64,000 nt of DNA from Massilia horti (GTDB lineage: Bacteria; Pseudomonadota; Gammaproteobacteria; Burkholderiales; Burkholderiaceae_D): contig NZ_SPUM01000026.1 of NCBI RefSeq assembly GCF_004614195.1, forward strand, positions 1-64,000. Reading direction: 5' to 3'. Shown in pieces: positions 26,324 through 36,263 of this stretch; positions within the stretch are counted from its first letter, which is position 1; the number at the start of each line of letters is the position of its first letter. The notes below the pieces were generated by a model. The model worked only from the letters and a program-made list of their open reading frames with translations, searched no databases and was not told the origin of the DNA. A program made the position numbers and the translations under genes.

Positions 26324-27817
26324 ATGCTTATGACCGCTATTCAACGCCTGTGCCTTGTTCCGCTCGCCGCTGCAGTCTTGACGCTCACCGCCTGCGATCG
26401 CAACCCCAAAGAATGGAAGACGCCAAATATGACCGCCCTCACGCCCCGTCTCCAACCCATATTTGAGAAAACCAAAACCGTATGCTTTGGGCGGTTCATG
26501 GTCGATGTGCCGGTATCGGCAGCCGTCGTCTGGGGGGAAGCTGATGCGCCGCTGGGTGTGAGCGTCGTCCCTAACGGTATAGCTGAAGTGAATGTGTTTG
26601 CGCAAAAGTTCATTGATGAACTCAAAGGCGAAAAGGCCATCTATCACAATGACGTCCCCTTGCTGCTATCGGTTGAAGATGTGGTTCAACCCGCAGGAAA
26701 AATCGTTACCGGTTATGAGGATTTTGAAGCCGTTAACGGACTCAAAATCAACGGATACTTTAAATTGAACAATGACGGCGTTGTCATTGATACCCGCCCT
26801 TTGAGAGACGATAAAGATGAGACCATAGCACTCATCAAGAGCATCGCCAGACGCCTGCGGCAACGTGCTGAAAACGAAATCCCCACCGAGCCTGGTAACT
26901 GTATCGAACATGCCTTCCTACCTGACAAGCCAGTTCCAGATAAGGAACCGCCCGCGGAACTCATTCGTATCGGTTTCCGGCTGAAGGAGTTTCCAGACAC
27001 GCACCTCTCGATTTTTGTTACGCCGTCGAACCCATATTACTCAGAAAGCGACTCCCTGGAGTGGCAGCTCAACAGGGTTGAGAAGGACGAGAAAGCCCAG
27101 GATCCCAACCATCCGCTGCTGAAAACCAAATACCTGCGCAGAGGGGCGCGCCAGATCCATGACTGGCTTGAGGGGTTTGAAGCACTGTCGCGTACGCCAG
27201 AACAGCCGGAAGTACACTCGATCCATGATTTCGCGATGGATTTCAGGGGCGTACCGTCAGACCCACTGAAACCCTATGCAGACATACGGATGCAGACCGG
27301 CGTTGCTGACAACGCAGCTGGCGCGACCAAAGCCAGCCTGACAGATGAAGAAGCGGTCGCGGTATGGGACAAAATCACCAGCACCATCCGCGTGCGCCCA
27401 ACAAGTGCCACGCCGGTCAAGACCAGCGAAACCGGTCCGGGGCCGCACCTTCCACTTGGCGAACTTGCCGCAACTGGACGCATATGCCCACAAACCGGGT
27501 GGTGGGAGTCCGATGAATCGAGAGTTATTGAAGGTGGCCGGCGTCAGCACATCAAGGCAGGCGAGCGCATGCCGCATGTGATATCGCTTGGAGAACCATC
27601 CATTTGGCAAAGGCTCAAAGGAGAAAAGCCTTCTTACCGTACGGCGACGGTGTGGAAACTAGTCAGCTACGAAGATGCGCCCACTCGCGCCGATACGACC
27701 TCGCAGACGACAAAAATCGCGCAAGCCCCCGACAACAAGGTGGCTGTAAAAGACACCGGAGGCGGCACGAACGAGAGCAGTCGGAACGAAGAGACCTCAC
27801 CCCAGAAGAAAGGTTGA
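26324..27817 (+). CDS. Lipoprotein immunity protein (Tli4-like) for the lipase effector
   Basis: A 497-residue periplasmic lipoprotein with signal and lipobox LTLTAC (Cys24). The body begins KTVCFGRFMVDVP, typical of immunity proteins of the Tli4 type that shield cells from Tle4 lipases; a second half has HDFAMDFRGVPSDPLKPYADI. The low-complexity tail after about 465 is Thr/Lys/Glu-rich. Start at 26324 is chosen by GGAAGGG before it. It begins 2 bases after the effector stop, so the two are coupled. Family assignment rests on pattern memory and context. Confidence 0.75.
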   Translation: MLMTAIQRLCLVPLAAAVLTLTACDRNPKEWKTPNMTALTPRLQPIFEKTKTVCFGRFMVDVPVSAAVVWGEADAPLGVSVVPNGIAEVNVFAQKFIDELKGEKAIYHNDVPLLLSVEDVVQPAGKIVTGYEDFEAVNGLKINGYFKLNNDGVVIDTRPLRDDKDETIALIKSIARRLRQRAENEIPTEPGNCIEHAFLPDKPVPDKEPPAELIRIGFRLKEFPDTHLSIFVTPSNPYYSESDSLEWQLNRVEKDEKAQDPNHPLLKTKYLRRGARQIHDWLEGFEALSRTPEQPEVHSIHDFAMDFRGVPSDPLKPYADIRMQTGVADNAAGATKASLTDEEAVAVWDKITSTIRVRPTSATPVKTSETGPGPHLPLGELAATGRICPQTGWWESDESRVIEGGRRQHIKAGERMPHVISLGEPSIWQRLKGEKPSYRTATVWKLVSYEDAPTRADTTSQTTKIAQAPDNKVAVKDTGGGTNESSRNEETSPQKKG

Positions 27818-27850
27818 ACAATGCCCGCGTCAACCGCTAACGAGATGAGT

Positions 27851-27904
27851 TTTTGCGGAACTCACGCTATTTTGCGGAACTCCAGGAGCCCCGAAAAATA
27901 GCGT
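27851..27904. repeat. Direct repeat and inverted repeat after the immunity gene
   Basis: TTTTGCGGAACTC occurs at 27851-27863 and 27870-27882. ACGCTATTTT (27864-27873) is matched by AAAATAGCGT (27895-27904), a 10-bp stem with 21-base loop. It lies between the effector/immunity pair and the tRNA. It may be a weak terminator or a scar of an insertion. Confidence 0.6.
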
Positions 27905-27920
27905 AAGCTCTTGATTTGAT

Positions 27921-27999
<79 letters not shown>

Positions 28000-28104
28000 A
28001 AACTCGTGTGATCGGGATACGCTGACAGCTCGCCACCCCGGATGCTGTTCAGCACCAAACGAAGTGGCGAGAGCATATTGCCTTTACCGCAGCCCCGTCA
28101 AGCC

Positions 28105-30381
28105 TTAGCCGCTGCCTTCGAGGAAACTCTTCAGCTTGTCCGAGCGCGACGGGTGGCGCAGCTTGCGCAATGCCTTCGCCTCGATCTGGCGAATCCGCTC
28201 GCGCGTGACGTCGAATTGCTTGCCCACCTCTTCCAGCGTGTGGTCGGTCGACATCTCGATGCCAAAGCGCATGCGCAGCACTTTCGCTTCGCGCGGCGTC
28301 AGCGAATCGAGCACGTCCTTCACCACGCCGCGCATCGAGGCGTGCAGCGCCGCGTCCGACGGCGCCAGCGTGTTGTTGTCCTCGATGAAGTCGCCCAGGT
28401 GGGAATCGTCGTCGTCGCCGATCGGCGTTTCCATCGAGATCGGCTCCTTCGCGATCTTCATGATCTTGCGGATCTTGTCCTCGGGCATCTCCATCTTGAC
28501 CGCGAGCGTCGCCGGATCGGGCTCGGCCCCCGTCTCCTGCAGGATCTGGCGCGAAATCCGGTTCATCTTGTTGATCGTCTCGATCATGTGCACCGGAATA
28601 CGGATCGTGCGCGCCTGGTCCGCGATCGAGCGTGTAATTGCCTGGCGAATCCACCACGTCGCGTAGGTCGAGAATTTGTAGCCGCGGCGGTATTCGAACT
28701 TGTCCACCGCTTTCATCAGGCCGATATTGCCTTCCTGGATCAGGTCGAGGAACTGCAGGCCGCGGTTCGTGTACTTCTTGGCGATCGAAATCACCAGGCG
28801 CAGGTTGGCCTCGGTCATTTCGCGCTTGGCCTTGCGCGCTTTCATTTCACCGGCCGCCATCTGGCGGTTGATGTTACGCAAATCCGGCAGCGGCAGCACG
28901 ACGCGCGCTTGCAGGTCGATCAGGCGTTGCTGCAGTTCCTTGATCGTCGGCACGTTGCGGCTCAGGATCGCGCTGTACGCGTGGCCGGCAGCCACTTCGG
29001 CATCGACCCACTCGAGGTTGGTTTCGTTGCCCGGGAAGACCTTGATGAAGTGGGCGCGCGGCATGCCGCAGCGGTTCACGGCCACGTCCAGGATCTGCTT
29101 TTCGATGTGGCGCACTTCGTCGACCTGGCCGCGCAGCGTGTCGCACAGCTTTTCAACGACCTTGGCGGTAAAGCGGATGCCGAGCAGCTCGTTGGAGATC
29201 GCTTCCTGCGCCTTCAGGTAGCCTTTCGAGTTGTAGCCTTCCTTCTCGTAGGCCTTGCGCATCTTGTCGAATTGCTGCTCGATCTGGTCGAATTTCTCGA
29301 GCGAAGCCCCTTTCAGCGCTTCCAGCTGCTCGGCGGAGTAACCCGCCGCGCCCGGGCTGGCGCTGGCCTCTTCTTCCTCTTCCTCTTCTTCCTCTTCCTC
29401 GTCTTCTTCCTCGTCCTCGTCGCCATCGGTGGCGTTCGCGGCCACGGCCGGCGCGCCTTCCTCGGCTTCGTCCGGGTCGACCATGCCGTCGACGATCTCG
29501 TCGATCTTGACTTCGTCGTGTTCGATCCGGTGCGCCACTTCGATGATTTCGGCGATCGTTACCGGGCACGCCGAGATCGCCTGGATCATGTCCTTCAGGC
29601 CATCTTCGATGCGCTTGGCGATTTCGATCTCGCCTTCACGGGTGAGCAGTTCGACCGAGCCCATCTCGCGCATGTACATGCGCACGGGGTCGGTGGTGCG
29701 GCCAAAGTCGGAGTCGACGGTCGAGAGCGCCGCCTCGGCGGCAGCCTCTGCTTCGTCGTCGGAGGTGACGGTGGCAACGTTATCGGACAGCAGCAGCGTT
29801 TCGGCATCGGGCGCGTGTTCGTACACGGCAATGCCCATGTCGTTGAAGGTGCCGATGATGCCTTCGATCGCTTCCGGATCGACAATGTTGTCCGGCAGGT
29901 GGTCATTGATCTCGGCATAGGTCAGGAAGCCGCGCTCCTTGCCCTGCTTGATCAGGGCCTTGAGCTTCTGGCGCCGGACCTCGAGTTCTTCCTCGCTCGC
30001 CTCGGAGTCGGACGAGAAGGCGTCCTTGAGCAAGGCCTTTTCCTTGGCCTTGCGGTCCTTGGCCTTGGCCTTGTCGACAGCCTTGAGCTCGGCGCGCTCG
30101 ACCGCGTTGAGCGCGGCGACCTCGTCGTTCTCAGGCTGGAATTCCTTCGGCTTGCGCCCGCGCCGCCCCGGCACCTTCACGGTCGGCAGCACGTAACCCG
30201 ACGTATCGATCGCGGCCAACGCGGCCGCATCGGTAGTCTGGCTGACAACAGGCGCAGAGCTCGCGGTGCGGGCTTCTGCCTTGTCTTGCGATTTGTCCGC
30301 AGCCTTGGCGGACACTTTGGTGGACTTGGCAGTCACTTTGGGTTCGGGTTTCTTGGTTGGCACAGGCGCTTTCGAAGTCAC
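28105..30381 (-). CDS. rpoD: RNA polymerase sigma factor RpoD (sigma-70)
   Basis: The primary sigma factor, 758 residues. It has a Lys/Ala-rich N-terminus, region 1.1 near 140-200 ([19 protein letters not shown]), region 1.2 ([16 protein letters not shown]), a long non-conserved region with a pure acidic run of about 22 Glu/Asp near 320-345, regions 2.1-2.4 ([26 protein letters not shown]), region 3 ([12 protein letters not shown]) and region 4.2 ([20 protein letters not shown]) to the end. Length is large because of N-terminal and acidic extensions, common in Oxalobacteraceae. ATG at 30381; promoter about 150 bases upstream. It follows dnaG in the same direction, as in many proteobacteria. 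Confidence 0.98.
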   Translation of the reverse strand: MTSKAPVPTKKPEPKVTAKSTKVSAKAADKSQDKAEARTASSAPVVSQTTDAAALAAIDTSGYVLPTVKVPGRRGRKPKEFQPENDEVAALNAVERAELKAVDKAKAKDRKAKEKALLKDAFSSDSEASEEELEVRRQKLKALIKQGKERGFLTYAEINDHLPDNIVDPEAIEGIIGTFNDMGIAVYEHAPDAETLLLSDNVATVTSDDEAEAAAEAALSTVDSDFGRTTDPVRMYMREMGSVELLTREGEIEIAKRIEDGLKDMIQAISACPVTIAEIIEVAHRIEHDEVKIDEIVDGMVDPDEAEEGAPAVAANATDGDEDEEEDEEEEEEEEEEEASASPGAAGYSAEQLEALKGASLEKFDQIEQQFDKMRKAYEKEGYNSKGYLKAQEAISNELLGIRFTAKVVEKLCDTLRGQVDEVRHIEKQILDVAVNRCGMPRAHFIKVFPGNETNLEWVDAEVAAGHAYSAILSRNVPTIKELQQRLIDLQARVVLPLPDLRNINRQMAAGEMKARKAKREMTEANLRLVISIAKKYTNRGLQFLDLIQEGNIGLMKAVDKFEYRRGYKFSTYATWWIRQAITRSIADQARTIRIPVHMIETINKMNRISRQILQETGAEPDPATLAVKMEMPEDKIRKIMKIAKEPISMETPIGDDDDSHLGDFIEDNNTLAPSDAALHASMRGVVKDVLDSLTPREAKVLRMRFGIEMSTDHTLEEVGKQFDVTRERIRQIEAKALRKLRHPSRSDKLKSFLEGSG

Positions 30382-30525
30382 AAACGACTAGCTTACGATG
30401 GTTAAAGATAAAGTTTTGTTACCTTACATCACCCTGCAGGCACAAATCTGTTGCCCCGCTAACTGAAACTCCTCGCCGCATTTGACACGAAAAATCGTTT
30501 CAAAGCTTGCAATAGTTAGCGTTTT

Positions 30526-30553
30526 ATTATAGCACGCACCCCCGGGTTTTCTA
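30526..30553 (-). promoter_or_regulatory. Probable sigma-70 promoter of rpoD
   Basis: On the minus strand TAGAAA (30548-30553) and TATAAT (30526-30531) are separated by 16 bases, lying 145 bases upstream of the rpoD ATG. The -10 is perfect, the -35 matches four of six. It implies that rpoD has its own start apart from dnaG read-through. Confidence 0.6.
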
Positions 30554-30591
30554 CCTGCAAGCACCGGCTGCGCGGCGCGTGATGAGCGCGT

Positions 30592-32388
30592 TCATCGGGG
30601 TGCCATTGCTGCTGCTTCCTCCCGCGCAAGCAGGTCTTGCTGGGCCGTGATTTCACGATAGCGGGCACTGACCTGATCTGGGGTCAACCCGGAAGAAAAC
30701 AACTGGTTAAGCTCCATTTTTAACGCGTTCATCTTGATCTGCCTCACAGCGCTCGCGATCCAGATTCGATCAGCATCAATGTCCGATTCCGGCTCCGAGG
30801 CAATTTCGGCAATCATTGCATCGTATTCGGTTCCAGCTTCTTTCAGTAGCTCTGACAGCACGGCAAAACTCCCGTTCGCTCCCAGCGCTTGCGCGGTCGC
30901 AACCAGTTGGCACAGGCGATCGGCCGCGTCCTCGCCAAACGTGTTGAACGCGACCAGCGCCGCTTCGTCCAGGCCCAGCGCGAGCGTCGGATGCGCTACC
31001 AGGATGCGCAGCATCTGCTTTTCCAGCCCCACCGGCTCCGGCCGGCCTTGGCGCGGCGGCGCTTTCCTTGCCACCGCCACCGGCTTAGACAACTCAAACA
31101 GACTTTCGATTTCCGCCGGCGTGGATTGGGTAAGGCTGGCCAGCCCGCGCACGATCTGCAGCCGCAGCGCGGACGGCGCCATCGCCTGCAGCAGCGGCTT
31201 GGCCTCGAACTGGGCGCGCGCGCGTCCCTCGGGGCTGTCCAGGTCGTGCTCTGCGGTCACTTCGCGCAGCAGGAACTGCGACAGCGGCATCGCGTCGTGG
31301 ATTTCCTGCTCGAATGCTTCCGCGCCCCGTTCGCGCACGAAACTGTCCGGGTCGTGCTCTTGCGGCAAGAACAGGAACCTGATCGTCTTGTTGTCCGACA
31401 CCTGCGGCAGGCAGGCCTCCAGTGCGCGCCGGGCGGCGCGCCGGCCGGCCTTGTCGCCGTCGAAACTGAAGATCACGTTGTCGGTCTGGCGCAGCAGCTT
31501 CTGCACGTGGGTGCTGGTGCAGGCCGTGCCCAGGGTCGCCACCGCTTGCGGAAAACCGAGCTGGGCCAGCGCGACCACGTCCATGTAGCCTTCCGTCACC
31601 AGCACGTAGCCCGCGTCGCGGATCGCCTGGCGCGCCTCGAACAAACCGTACAGTTCCAAGCCTTTCTGGAACAGCGGCGTTTCCGGCGAGTTCAGGTATT
31701 TCGGTTCACCGCCGTCGAGCACGCGGCCGCCAAAGCCGATCACCTGCCCTTTCGTGTTCCGGATCGGGAACATGATGCGTTCGCGGAAACGGTCATAGCG
31801 CTTCTTGTTGCTGCCATCCTCGTCGACACGGTCGATCACCAGACCCGATTCCACCAGCGCCAGCGCCCCGTAATCGGGGAACACCGAACGCAGGTTATCC
31901 CAGCCAGAAGGCGCATAGCCCATGCCGAAGCGGGCCGCGATTTCGCCGGTCAGGCCGCGGCCTTTCAGGTAGGCGACCGCGTTGGGGGCGTGGCGCAGCT
32001 GGCCCCGGTAGTAATCGCACGCTTGCTGCAAGGCATCGGTCATCGCCAGCGATTGCGCCTGCTGCGCGGCACGCTGGGCGGGCGGAATCTTGTCGTCGGA
32101 ATCGGGCACGACCATGCCAACACTCTGGGCCAGGTCCTTGACGGCATCGACAAAGCCCTGCCCGGAGTACTCGATCAGGAATCCGATCGAGGTGCCATGG
32201 GCGCCACAGCCAAAGCAATGATAGAACTGCTTGGTCGGGCTGACGGTGAAACTGGGGGACTTTTCGTTGTGGAACGGGCACAGCCCCATGTAATTGGCGC
32301 CGCCCTTTTTCAGCTGGACATAGCGCCCAACCACATCGACGATGTCGACGCGGTTGAGCAAATCGGTAATGAATGATTGCGGAATCAC
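30592..32388 (-). CDS. dnaG: DNA primase
   Basis: A 598-residue primase that makes RNA primers at the replication fork. The zinc domain has Cys37, His40, Cys58, Cys61 (LCPFHNEKSPS, HCFGCG), then the catalytic core with YFNSPET-like KYLNSPETPLF, the TOPRIM Glu in VTEGYMDVVAL and Asp motif FSFDGDKAGRRA. The C-terminal helicase-binding part ends in a variable region. Length is normal. ATG 32388; a possible -10 TATAGT is on minus at 32418-32423. It lies between yqeY/rpsU and rpoD, the classical macromolecular synthesis order. Confidence 0.98.
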   Translation of the reverse strand: MIPQSFITDLLNRVDIVDVVGRYVQLKKGGANYMGLCPFHNEKSPSFTVSPTKQFYHCFGCGAHGTSIGFLIEYSGQGFVDAVKDLAQSVGMVVPDSDDKIPPAQRAAQQAQSLAMTDALQQACDYYRGQLRHAPNAVAYLKGRGLTGEIAARFGMGYAPSGWDNLRSVFPDYGALALVESGLVIDRVDEDGSNKKRYDRFRERIMFPIRNTKGQVIGFGGRVLDGGEPKYLNSPETPLFQKGLELYGLFEARQAIRDAGYVLVTEGYMDVVALAQLGFPQAVATLGTACTSTHVQKLLRQTDNVIFSFDGDKAGRRAARRALEACLPQVSDNKTIRFLFLPQEHDPDSFVRERGAEAFEQEIHDAMPLSQFLLREVTAEHDLDSPEGRARAQFEAKPLLQAMAPSALRLQIVRGLASLTQSTPAEIESLFELSKPVAVARKAPPRQGRPEPVGLEKQMLRILVAHPTLALGLDEAALVAFNTFGEDAADRLCQLVATAQALGANGSFAVLSELLKEAGTEYDAMIAEIASEPESDIDADRIWIASAVRQIKMNALKMELNQLFSSGLTPDQVSARYREITAQQDLLAREEAAAMAPR

Positions 32389-32488
32389 TTGGGATAACAG
32401 TGTTTGTCTAAAGTCAGACTATACCGCAGCGCTCGCTGCAGGTTGATCTGCAACAAGACACGGCCCAGGCAGGGCCAATTGTTCCACA

Positions 32489-32938
32489 TCAAGCGCCGGC
32501 GAGTGCTTTCTTCACTTGCGCGGACACGGCCGTCATATCGGCACGGCCGGCCAGCTTGGGCTTGAGGATGCCCATCACCTTGCCCATGTCCTGCGGACCG
32601 GCCGCACCGGTCGCTGCCACGGCGGCGGCCACTTCGGCGGCAACTTCCTCATCCGACAAGCCGGCCGGCATGTATGCCTGCAGCACAACCAGTTCGGCCC
32701 GTTCGTTGTCGGCCAGGTCCGCGCGCCCGCCAGCTTCGAATTGCGTGATCGAGTCCTTGCGCTGCTTGATCATCTTGTCGATGATGGCCAGCGTCTGCTG
32801 GTCGTTCAGCTCGATGCGCTCATCGACTTCCTTGCGCTTGATTTCGGCCAGCAGCAGGCGAATCGTCGTCAGCTTGCCGCTTTCCTTGGCGCGCATGGCG
32901 GCCTTCATGTCGTCGGTGATCTGTTCTTTCAGGCTCAT
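32489..32938 (-). CDS. GatB/YqeY domain protein
   Basis: A 149-residue helical protein: MSLKEQITDDMKAAMRAKE, then LLLAEIKRKEVD and MIKQRKDSITQFEAGGRADLAD, and MGKVMGILKPKLAGRAD near the end, all typical of the YqeY family, related to the tail domain of amidotransferase subunit GatB. It is thought to interact with tRNA or translation factors, but the role is unproved. It sits between rpsU and dnaG, as in most betaproteobacteria, 100 bases from dnaG and 133 from rpsU, with a terminator between it and rpsU. Confidence 0.95.
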   Translation of the reverse strand: MSLKEQITDDMKAAMRAKESGKLTTIRLLLAEIKRKEVDERIELNDQQTLAIIDKMIKQRKDSITQFEAGGRADLADNERAELVVLQAYMPAGLSDEEVAAEVAAAVAATGAAGPQDMGKVMGILKPKLAGRADMTAVSAQVKKALAGA

Positions 32939-32968
32939 GGGATCCTCGTGGCGATGGGTACAAATACG

Positions 32969-32999
32969 AAAACCCGCCGCGGTGACAACCGGAGCGGGT
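32969..32999 (-). terminator. Probable intrinsic terminator after rpsU
   Basis: ACCCGC (32972-32977) pairs with GCGGGT (32994-32999), with inner CGGT/ACCG pairs, and AAAA at 32969-32972 gives TTTT on the minus strand. It lies 73 to 103 bases beyond the rpsU stop. The T-run is short, so termination may be partial and allow read-through into yqeY and dnaG. Confidence 0.6.
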
Positions 33000-33071
33000 C
33001 TCTATGACACTTCAGTCAGCAGCCACCGCGACAGGCCTGGGCCATCGCCGGAACAGCCGCGCTGAACCGTC

Positions 33072-33284
33072 TTAGTACAGTTTCTTCGGCAGTTGCTGGC
33101 TGCGGATGCGCTTGTAGTGACGCTTCACAGCAGCTGCCAGCTTGCGCTTGCGCTCGGCAGTAGGCTTCTCGTAGAACTCGCGTGCGCGCAGTTCCGTCAG
33201 CAGACCGGTCTTTTCGATAGTGCGCTTGAAGCGACGCATAGCGACTTCGAACGGCTCGTTTTCTTTAAGGCGGATAGTGGTCAT
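33072..33284 (-). CDS. rpsU: 30S ribosomal protein S21
   Basis: The 70-residue S21 protein of the small ribosomal subunit, needed for base-pairing between the mRNA leader and 16S r[24 protein letters not shown] is the conserved N-terminal helix region (only part needs citing), then the basic [18 protein letters not shown] helix. Length and basic composition are exactly as expected. It opens the rpsU, yqeY, dnaG, rpoD series on minus. Confidence 0.97.
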   Translation of the reverse strand: MTTIRLKENEPFEVAMRRFKRTIEKTGLLTELRAREFYEKPTAERKRKLAAAVKRHYKRIRSQQLPKKLY

Positions 33285-33438
33285 GTAAAATCAAACCGTT
33301 GGATTTTGGGAAGAAAGAGATTCTAACAGCTTTTGGAAAGCATTGGAAGAATTTATCAGGACAAGCATTAGGTGTGCATGAATTGCCACATTGGCGGGAG
33401 AAATCGCCGCATTCGTACGTCGAGCGATAGTCCCTGCC

Positions 33439-34650
33439 TCATTCAATGGCCGAGCCCGCAGCAAAGCCCGACGCCCATGCCCATTGGAAGTTGTACCCGC
33501 CCAGCCAACCGGTCACGTCCACCGTTTCGCCGATGAAATACAGCCCTGGCACCTTATTGGCCATCATCGACTGCTGCGACAGCTCGCGCGTATCGACGCC
33601 GCCCAGCGTCACCTCGGCCTTGCGGTAGCCCTCCGAGCCGGTCGGTACGATGGCCCAGCGGTTGATCGCATCGCCGAGCTGGCGCAGCTTGGCGTCGGGC
33701 ATGTCGGCCAGACGCGCATCCGGCGCGAACCCTTTGGCAAGGAGCAAGCCCTCGGCCAGCCGCGCCGGCAACCATTGCGACAGCAGATTGCCCAGCTGCT
33801 TCTTCAATGTCGTCTTCGATTCGATCAGCACCTGCGCCACATCGATCTCGGGCAACAGGTTCAGCAGAATCGGCGTGCCCGGCTGCCAGTAGCTTGAAAT
33901 CTGGAGGATGGCTGGCCCCGACAGCCCGCGGTGCGTGAACAGCAAGTCCTCGCGGAAATATCCGCGCTTGGCGTTGCGGCCCTTGCCCGAACCAGTCTCG
34001 ACATCGACTTCCAGCGCGATCCCGGCCAGCGGCGCAAACGGCGCCCAGCCCGGCCCGTCGAACGTCAGCGGCACCAGGCCCGGGCGCGGCTCGACCACCT
34101 TCAGGTCGAACTGCTTGGCAACGCGATAGCCCAGATCGGTCGCCCCGATCTTGGGGATCGAGAGGCCACCGGTTGCCACCACTACATTACGCGCCGCGAT
34201 CTCGCCCTGGTCGGTCTTGAGCACGAAGCCGTCCGCCGTCTTCTCAAACGCGGCAATCTTGCATGGCATGCGCCAGCTGACATTCCCGGCATCGCACTCG
34301 GCCTTGAGCATCCGGATGATTTGCTCGGACGAGTCGTCGCAGAACAGCTGGCCGCGATGCTTTTCGTGCCAGGCGATCCGGTGCCGTTTCACGAGCGCGA
34401 GAAAATCCTGGGGCGTATAGCGCGACAGTGCGCTGCGGCAGAAGTGCGGATTCTCGGAGAGGTAATTCTGCGGCCCGGCATTGATGTTGGTGAAGTTACA
34501 GCGCCCGCCACCCGAGATGCGGATTTTCTCCGCCAGCCGCTCGGCGTGGTCGATCAGCACCACGCGCTTGCCGCGCTGGCCAGCCGTAGCGGCGCACATC
34601 ATCCCCGCCGCGCCCGCGCCGATCACTGCCACATCGAACTGTTTTGCCAT
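33439..34650 (-). CDS. BaiN/RdsA family FAD-dependent oxidoreductase
   Basis: A 403-residue flavoprotein of the HI0933/YhiN family. FAD binding is shown by FDVAVIGAGAAGMMCA at the N-terminus; RISGGGRCNFTN is the family signature; VVATGGLSIPKIGATDLG and the C-terminal VDVTGWLGGYNFQWAW are also typical. Substrate is unknown in most members. ATG 34650 starts directly at the conserved strand; longer frames from 34713 or 34686 lack conservation, though no strong Shine-Dalgarno is visible. Single gene, divergent from the metallopeptidase gene. Confidence 0.93.
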   Translation of the reverse strand: MAKQFDVAVIGAGAAGMMCAATAGQRGKRVVLIDHAERLAEKIRISGGGRCNFTNINAGPQNYLSENPHFCRSALSRYTPQDFLALVKRHRIAWHEKHRGQLFCDDSSEQIIRMLKAECDAGNVSWRMPCKIAAFEKTADGFVLKTDQGEIAARNVVVATGGLSIPKIGATDLGYRVAKQFDLKVVEPRPGLVPLTFDGPGWAPFAPLAGIALEVDVETGSGKGRNAKRGYFREDLLFTHRGLSGPAILQISSYWQPGTPILLNLLPEIDVAQVLIESKTTLKKQLGNLLSQWLPARLAEGLLLAKGFAPDARLADMPDAKLRQLGDAINRWAIVPTGSEGYRKAEVTLGGVDTRELSQQSMMANKVPGLYFIGETVDVTGWLGGYNFQWAWASGFAAGSAIE

Positions 34651-34787
34651 CTGCGCCGCCGCCATCCCTTGCCGAAAACCCGCCATTGTAATCGCTGGGA
34701 GTGGCGGCCGCATGCATATCAGATTTTGAACACAACACTAATATGTGACGCTATGCTTGCTCGCCATTTCACTAGTAATCATTGAAG

Positions 34788-36263
34788 ATGACACGACTTC
34801 GCCTTCTTGCCGCCGCCGTGCTGATGACGGCAGCCGGCCTGGCTGCCAGCGCCGAGCTCGGCGTGCTGGCGCCTGCGCTGCACGACAACGCTCCCGCCAC
34901 CCGCCCCGTCCCCGACGGCAAGGGCAGCGCCCCGGTCCTCACGCGCGTGCGCGACGGCAAGCTGTTCTCCGCCCTGCAGCGCGAAGCCGCGCACGGGTTC
35001 ACCGCCTCCATGCTGGAACTCGACGAACTGGCGATGCAGGTGGCCGGAGCCGGCAAACAGACCACCTGGCTGCAGCTGGCGCAGGAAGACGGCGGATTCG
35101 CCCGGCGCGGGTTCTGGCTGCAGGACGGCAGCGCCATGCGCTGGGTGGACGAACCGATGGTCGACCTGGTGGTCAACGAAGCGAGCATCGCCGACGGCAG
35201 CTTTGAAGAGATCTTCGCACACGAACTGGGGCACGTGATACTGCGCCGCCTGGTCCCCAATCTGCCCAACGGCTATTCCCGCACCGAGCACCACAGCTTC
35301 AGCGTCACCGACCAGCCCACCGCGTTCGACGAAGGCTGGGCGACCCACTTCCAGGGTATCGCGAGCCTCCTGACCGGCAACGAACGCCTGCGCGCCTTCG
35401 ACGCCGGGCTGGAAGGCAAACCCTTCCTGCCGCTTTGGCTGAGCAACCTGGACCGCGAAAGCCGCATCATCGGCATGCGCCAAAACTGGTTCGTCCACCG
35501 CCAGGTCACGCCCGATGGCGCGGACGATGCGATCGTGCGCCACGACCTGTCCACGCTGTTCGACCGGGCGCGCCTGAAGAATGCGCCGCAGATGCTGGCG
35601 ACCGAAGGCGTGCTCGCCACCGTGTTCTACCGCCAGCTGGCCCCAAGCAGCCGCGCGGGCCTCGCCGCGCGCTACGCGCCGATGTTCCGCTCGCTGCGCG
35701 CGCTTTCCGCCGACAAGCTCGACGCCGACACCGCCCTGCTGCCCGCGCTGGCGCAAGCGATGCAGCGTACCGACCCGGCCGAGGGCCAACGCTTCGTCAC
35801 CACGCTGACGCAGACTACCTATGGCGCGTTAAGCTCACCCGAGATCAAAGCAGCCACCGAGGCACTGGCCGCACCGGGCCGCCTTGGCGACGGCGACGCC
35901 TTCGTGCCCGCGCTACAGGCGATTCGCAAACAGTTCGACGCCGAGCTGGCGCAAGTGCAGGCCCATCCCGACAAGCTGGCCGCGCACGCCGGCCCCGCCT
36001 TGTGGCTTGCCCACCCCGGCCACAAAGTGGCGGGCCAGCCGCTGGTCGTCGACCTGAACACCGCGGAACGCGAACACCTGCTGGCCCTGCCCGGCATCGA
36101 CGCGAACGCGTGCGAACGGGCGCTGGCCAGCCGCGCCAGGGATGGTAATTTCACCAGCATCGCCGACTTCGCCGCGCGCGCAGGGCTGGACGCGCCGCAG
36201 GCGCGCGCGTTCGAGGCAATGGCGCAGGAACTTAAGCGGATGGGACCGAACCGGCGCGAATAG
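34788..36263 (+). CDS. Exported metallopeptidase-like protein with C-terminal helix-hairpin-helix
   Basis: A 491-residue protein with a Sec signal (about residues 1-22, GLAASA). The motif AHELGH gives His145, Glu146 and His149, a zincin HExxH site, and DEGWATHFQG about 40 residues later could supply the third ligand. From about residue 420, VDLNTAEREHLLALPGID and GNFTSIADFAARAGL form a ComEA-like helix-hairpin-helix, normally DNA-binding. Combining both in an exported protein is unusual. ATG 34788 preferred over the TTG at 34782. Its 3' end overlaps the convergent ybiB gene by 32 bases. Substrate unknown. Confidence 0.7.
   Translation: MTRLRLLAAAVLMTAAGLAASAELGVLAPALHDNAPATRPVPDGKGSAPVLTRVRDGKLFSALQREAAHGFTASMLELDELAMQVAGAGKQTTWLQLAQEDGGFARRGFWLQDGSAMRWVDEPMVDLVVNEASIADGSFEEIFAHELGHVILRRLVPNLPNGYSRTEHHSFSVTDQPTAFDEGWATHFQGIASLLTGNERLRAFDAGLEGKPFLPLWLSNLDRESRIIGMRQNWFVHRQVTPDGADDAIVRHDLSTLFDRARLKNAPQMLATEGVLATVFYRQLAPSSRAGLAARYAPMFRSLRALSADKLDADTALLPALAQAMQRTDPAEGQRFVTTLTQTTYGALSSPEIKAATEALAAPGRLGDGDAFVPALQAIRKQFDAELAQVQAHPDKLAAHAGPALWLAHPGHKVAGQPLVVDLNTAEREHLLALPGIDANACERALASRARDGNFTSIADFAARAGLDAPQARAFEAMAQELKRMGPNRRE

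Noticed and set aside
29350..29425. Repetitive stretch of TTC/CTC triplets
   Set aside because: It is simply the codon run for the acidic Glu/Asp segment of RpoD, not an independent repeat element.
28042..30405. Plus-strand open frame of 787 codons across rpoD
   Set aside because: It is the antisense of rpoD; its Leu/Phe/Asp-rich repeats mirror the acidic run of RpoD. No start signal or homologous pattern.
30889..32376. Plus-strand open frame of 495 codons across dnaG
   Set aside because: Antisense of dnaG with no protein-like motifs.
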